NCBI GenBank assembly: GCA_030824535.1
Contig: JAVBXO010000074.1
Span: 1-35,843 of the forward strand
DNA: 35,843 bases
DNA from: Azonexus sp.
GTDB taxonomy: Bacteria; Pseudomonadota; Gammaproteobacteria; Burkholderiales; Rhodocyclaceae
Direction of reading: 5' to 3'
A model generated the notes under the pieces. The model saw only the letters and a list, made by a program, of their open reading frames with translations. It was not told the origin of the DNA and ran no database searches. Position numbers and translations under genes: made by a program. Positions 34,267 to 35,843 of the stretch are shown in pieces; the stretch's first letter is position 1, and each line of letters starts with the position of its first letter.

Positions 34267-34301
34267 GCCCCCTTCAACCAGGACCACACGAGCTTTTCCC
34301 A

Positions 34302-35384
34302 ATGCCCGACCTGAAAATCCTTGGCCTTCCCTGGTGGAGCCTGCTCCTGCCCCCCACCGCCTGCCTGCCGCTGCTGGCCGGCGGTGCCGGCGGCAGCTGG
34401 CCGCTCCTGCTGCTGATTGCCACCTGCCTGATCGCTGCCGTGCTGGTCGCGGTCTTTCATGCCGAAGTGGTTGCCCACCGTATCGGCGAGCCGCTGGGCA
34501 CGCTGGTGCTGGCCCTGGCCGTGACCATCATCGAAGTCTCGCTGATCGTTTCGATCATGGCTTCCGGCAGCGAACAAGCCGGCACCCTGGCCCGCGATAC
34601 GGTGTTCGCCACGGTCATGATCATCTGCAATGGGGTCGTCGGCCTGTGCCTGCTCGCCGGTGCCATCCGCCACCGCATCATCGCCTTCAATGTTGAAGGC
34701 ACCGGCTCGGCGCTTTCCGTGCTTACCGCACTGACGACGCTGACCCTGGTCCTGCCCGAGTTCACCACCACCAGCCCCGGCCCGACCTACAGTCCAGCGC
34801 AAATGCTTTTTGCCGGCCTGATGTCGCTATTGCTTTACGCCGTCTTTGTCTTCGTTCAGACCATTCGCCATCGCGACTTTTTCCTGCCGGCAGGGGATGC
34901 CGACGAAGCGCATGAAACGCCACCGACGCTGACGACCAGCCTCAGCAGTTTTACGCTGCTGATCATCGCCCTGATTGCCGTCGTCGGCCTCGCCAAACAA
35001 CTGGCGCCAGCCATCCAGCACGCCGTCAGCGCCGCCTCGGCGCCACCCTCGGTGGTCGGCATTGCCATCGCCCTGCTCGTCCTGCTGCCGGAAACCTGGG
35101 CCGCCCTGCGCGCCGCGCTGCGCAACCGCATGCAGATCAGCCTCAATCTGGCGCTCGGCTCGGCGCTGGCCACCATCGGCCTGAGCATCCCCTGCGTCGT
35201 GGTGGTTGCCCTCTGGCTCGACCAGCCGCTGGTTCTTGGTCTGCCGGCCAAGGAGCTGGTGCTGCTCGCACTGACGCTGGTGATCAGCACCATGACCCTG
35301 GCCAGTGGCCGGGCGACGGTCTTGCAAGGCGCAGTGCATCTGGTGCTTTTCGCCGCTTTCCTCTTTCTTGCCATCGTTCCCTGA
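34302..35384 (+). CDS. ChaA-type cation/proton antiporter
   Basis: A 360-residue inner-membrane protein with about 11 hydrophobic segments in two inverted halves, the CaCA superfamily layout. The ChaA-like alpha repeats are visible as [28 protein letters not shown] in the first half and [18 protein letters not shown] with [15 protein letters not shown] in the second, each with an acidic residue for ion binding. ChaA exchanges Na+, K+ or Ca2+ for protons; the ion used here is not known. It is placed between mutL and miaA, genes that are often adjacent, with only 35 bases from mutL, so it may be co-transcribed. Confidence 0.88.
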   Translation: MPDLKILGLPWWSLLLPPTACLPLLAGGAGGSWPLLLLIATCLIAAVLVAVFHAEVVAHRIGEPLGTLVLALAVTIIEVSLIVSIMASGSEQAGTLARDTVFATVMIICNGVVGLCLLAGAIRHRIIAFNVEGTGSALSVLTALTTLTLVLPEFTTTSPGPTYSPAQMLFAGLMSLLLYAVFVFVQTIRHRDFFLPAGDADEAHETPPTLTTSLSSFTLLIIALIAVVGLAKQLAPAIQHAVSAASAPPSVVGIAIALLVLLPETWAALRAALRNRMQISLNLALGSALATIGLSIPCVVVVALWLDQPLVLGLPAKELVLLALTLVISTMTLASGRATVLQGAVHLVLFAAFLFLAIVP

Positions 35385-35443
35385 AGGGCGTTTTTCCGGA
35401 CAACCGGCAAGGCGCCGCCCGCCACGTGTTAGCATTCGCCGCC

Positions 35444-35843
35444 ATGAAAACCCTACCGCCCGCCATTCTGGTCATGGGCCCGACCGCTTCGGGCAAGACC
35501 GCCGTCGCGATGAAACTGGCCGAACGCTTTCCGGTTGAACTGATCAGCGTCGATTCAGCGCAGGTCTTTGTCGATATGAATATCGGCACCGCCAAGCCCA
35601 ATGCCGAGACGCTGGCCGCTTACCCGCACCGCCTGATTGACCTGATCAGCCCCGAGGAAAACTACTCGGCCGCCCGTTTCCGCAGCGACGCACTGGCAGC
35701 GATGGCCGAGATCACTGCCGCCGGCAAGGTGCCGCTGCTGGTTGGCGGCACGATGCTGTATTTCCGTTCCCTGCTCAATGGCCTGGCCGATCTGCCGCAG
35801 GCCGACGCCGACTTGCGCGCCGCCATTGACGCCGAAGCCGCCA
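35444..35843 (+). CDS. miaA: tRNA dimethylallyltransferase, 5-prime part
   Basis: The first 133 codons of miaA, cut by the window end. The product transfers a dimethylallyl group to N6 of A37 in tRNAs reading UNN codons. The Walker A motif is GPTASGKT, followed by ISVDSAQVF (usually DSAxVY), [28 protein letters not shown] and [15 protein letters not shown], all typical. Its place after mutL, apart from the intervening antiporter gene, is the common proteobacterial arrangement. Confidence 0.96.
   Translation, partial: MKTLPPAILVMGPTASGKTAVAMKLAERFPVELISVDSAQVFVDMNIGTAKPNAETLAAYPHRLIDLISPEENYSAARFRSDALAAMAEITAAGKVPLLVGGTMLYFRSLLNGLADLPQADADLRAAIDAEAA

Noticed and set aside
1-35843. CRISPR arrays, tRNA or rRNA genes, riboswitches
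   Set aside because: No repeated spacer-like pattern, cloverleaf or known riboswitch core was seen on either strand by eye.

Overview
The window is a dense, G+C-rich chromosomal stretch, most likely from a betaproteobacterium of the Rhodocyclales type (Dechloromonas/Azonexus-like). This placement is inferred from protein style and gene order (rpmB-rpmG-radC-coaBC, mutL next to miaA, a complete sox cluster); no database search was made. There are no rRNA or tRNA genes, CRISPR arrays, transposases or integrases. No gene-free gap exceeds 300 bases.

Bases 1-14,200 centre on sulfur oxidation. A YeeE/YedE-type sulfur transporter, a short-chain dehydrogenase and an orphan hybrid histidine kinase read rightward. 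A complete leftward Sox operon follows, transcribed as an ArsR-family regulator, soxC, soxD, soxY, soxZ, soxA, soxX, soxB. A small c-type cytochrome and a flavocytochrome c sulfide dehydrogenase flavoprotein (fccAB/soxEF type) diverge from it. With soxCD present, thiosulfate is expected to go fully to sulfate, while FccAB would feed sulfide electrons into the same cytochrome pool. The regulator promoter has a perfect palindrome between its -35 and -10 boxes. The operon is punctuated by a terminator-like hairpin (soxZ/soxA), a 7-base periodic repeat (soxY/soxZ) and a REP-like inverted repeat (soxX/soxB). A diheme cytochrome c4-type gene closes the region.

Bases about 14,200-19,560 are the most unusual part. 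A 1546-residue SF1 (UPF1-like) helicase with a C-terminal Vsr-like PD-(D/E)XK nuclease, followed by a complete dUTPase gene, lies between coaBC and the cytochrome gene. The DNA has visibly lower G+C. Just after coaBC, overlapping its stop codon as TGATG, is an 11-codon reading frame that looks like the first nine residues of a typical betaproteobacterial dut, then a stop. I read this as the stump of the native dut, broken by arrival of the island; the dUTPase brought or kept with the island is of another sequence type and would replace the lost function. The helicase-nuclease is a candidate single-gene anti-phage or anti-plasmid system.

Bases 19,560-35,843 are mostly housekeeping: coaBC, radC, rpmB-rpmG, dsbB, an RstAB-like two-component pair, two overlapping tiny ORFs of unknown function, then a leftward block (rsmB-like methyltransferase, MscS-type channel, TonB-dependent receptor), a DUF3108 protein with purN, a DedA protein, and rightward mutL, a ChaA-like antiporter and the start of miaA, cut by the window edge.
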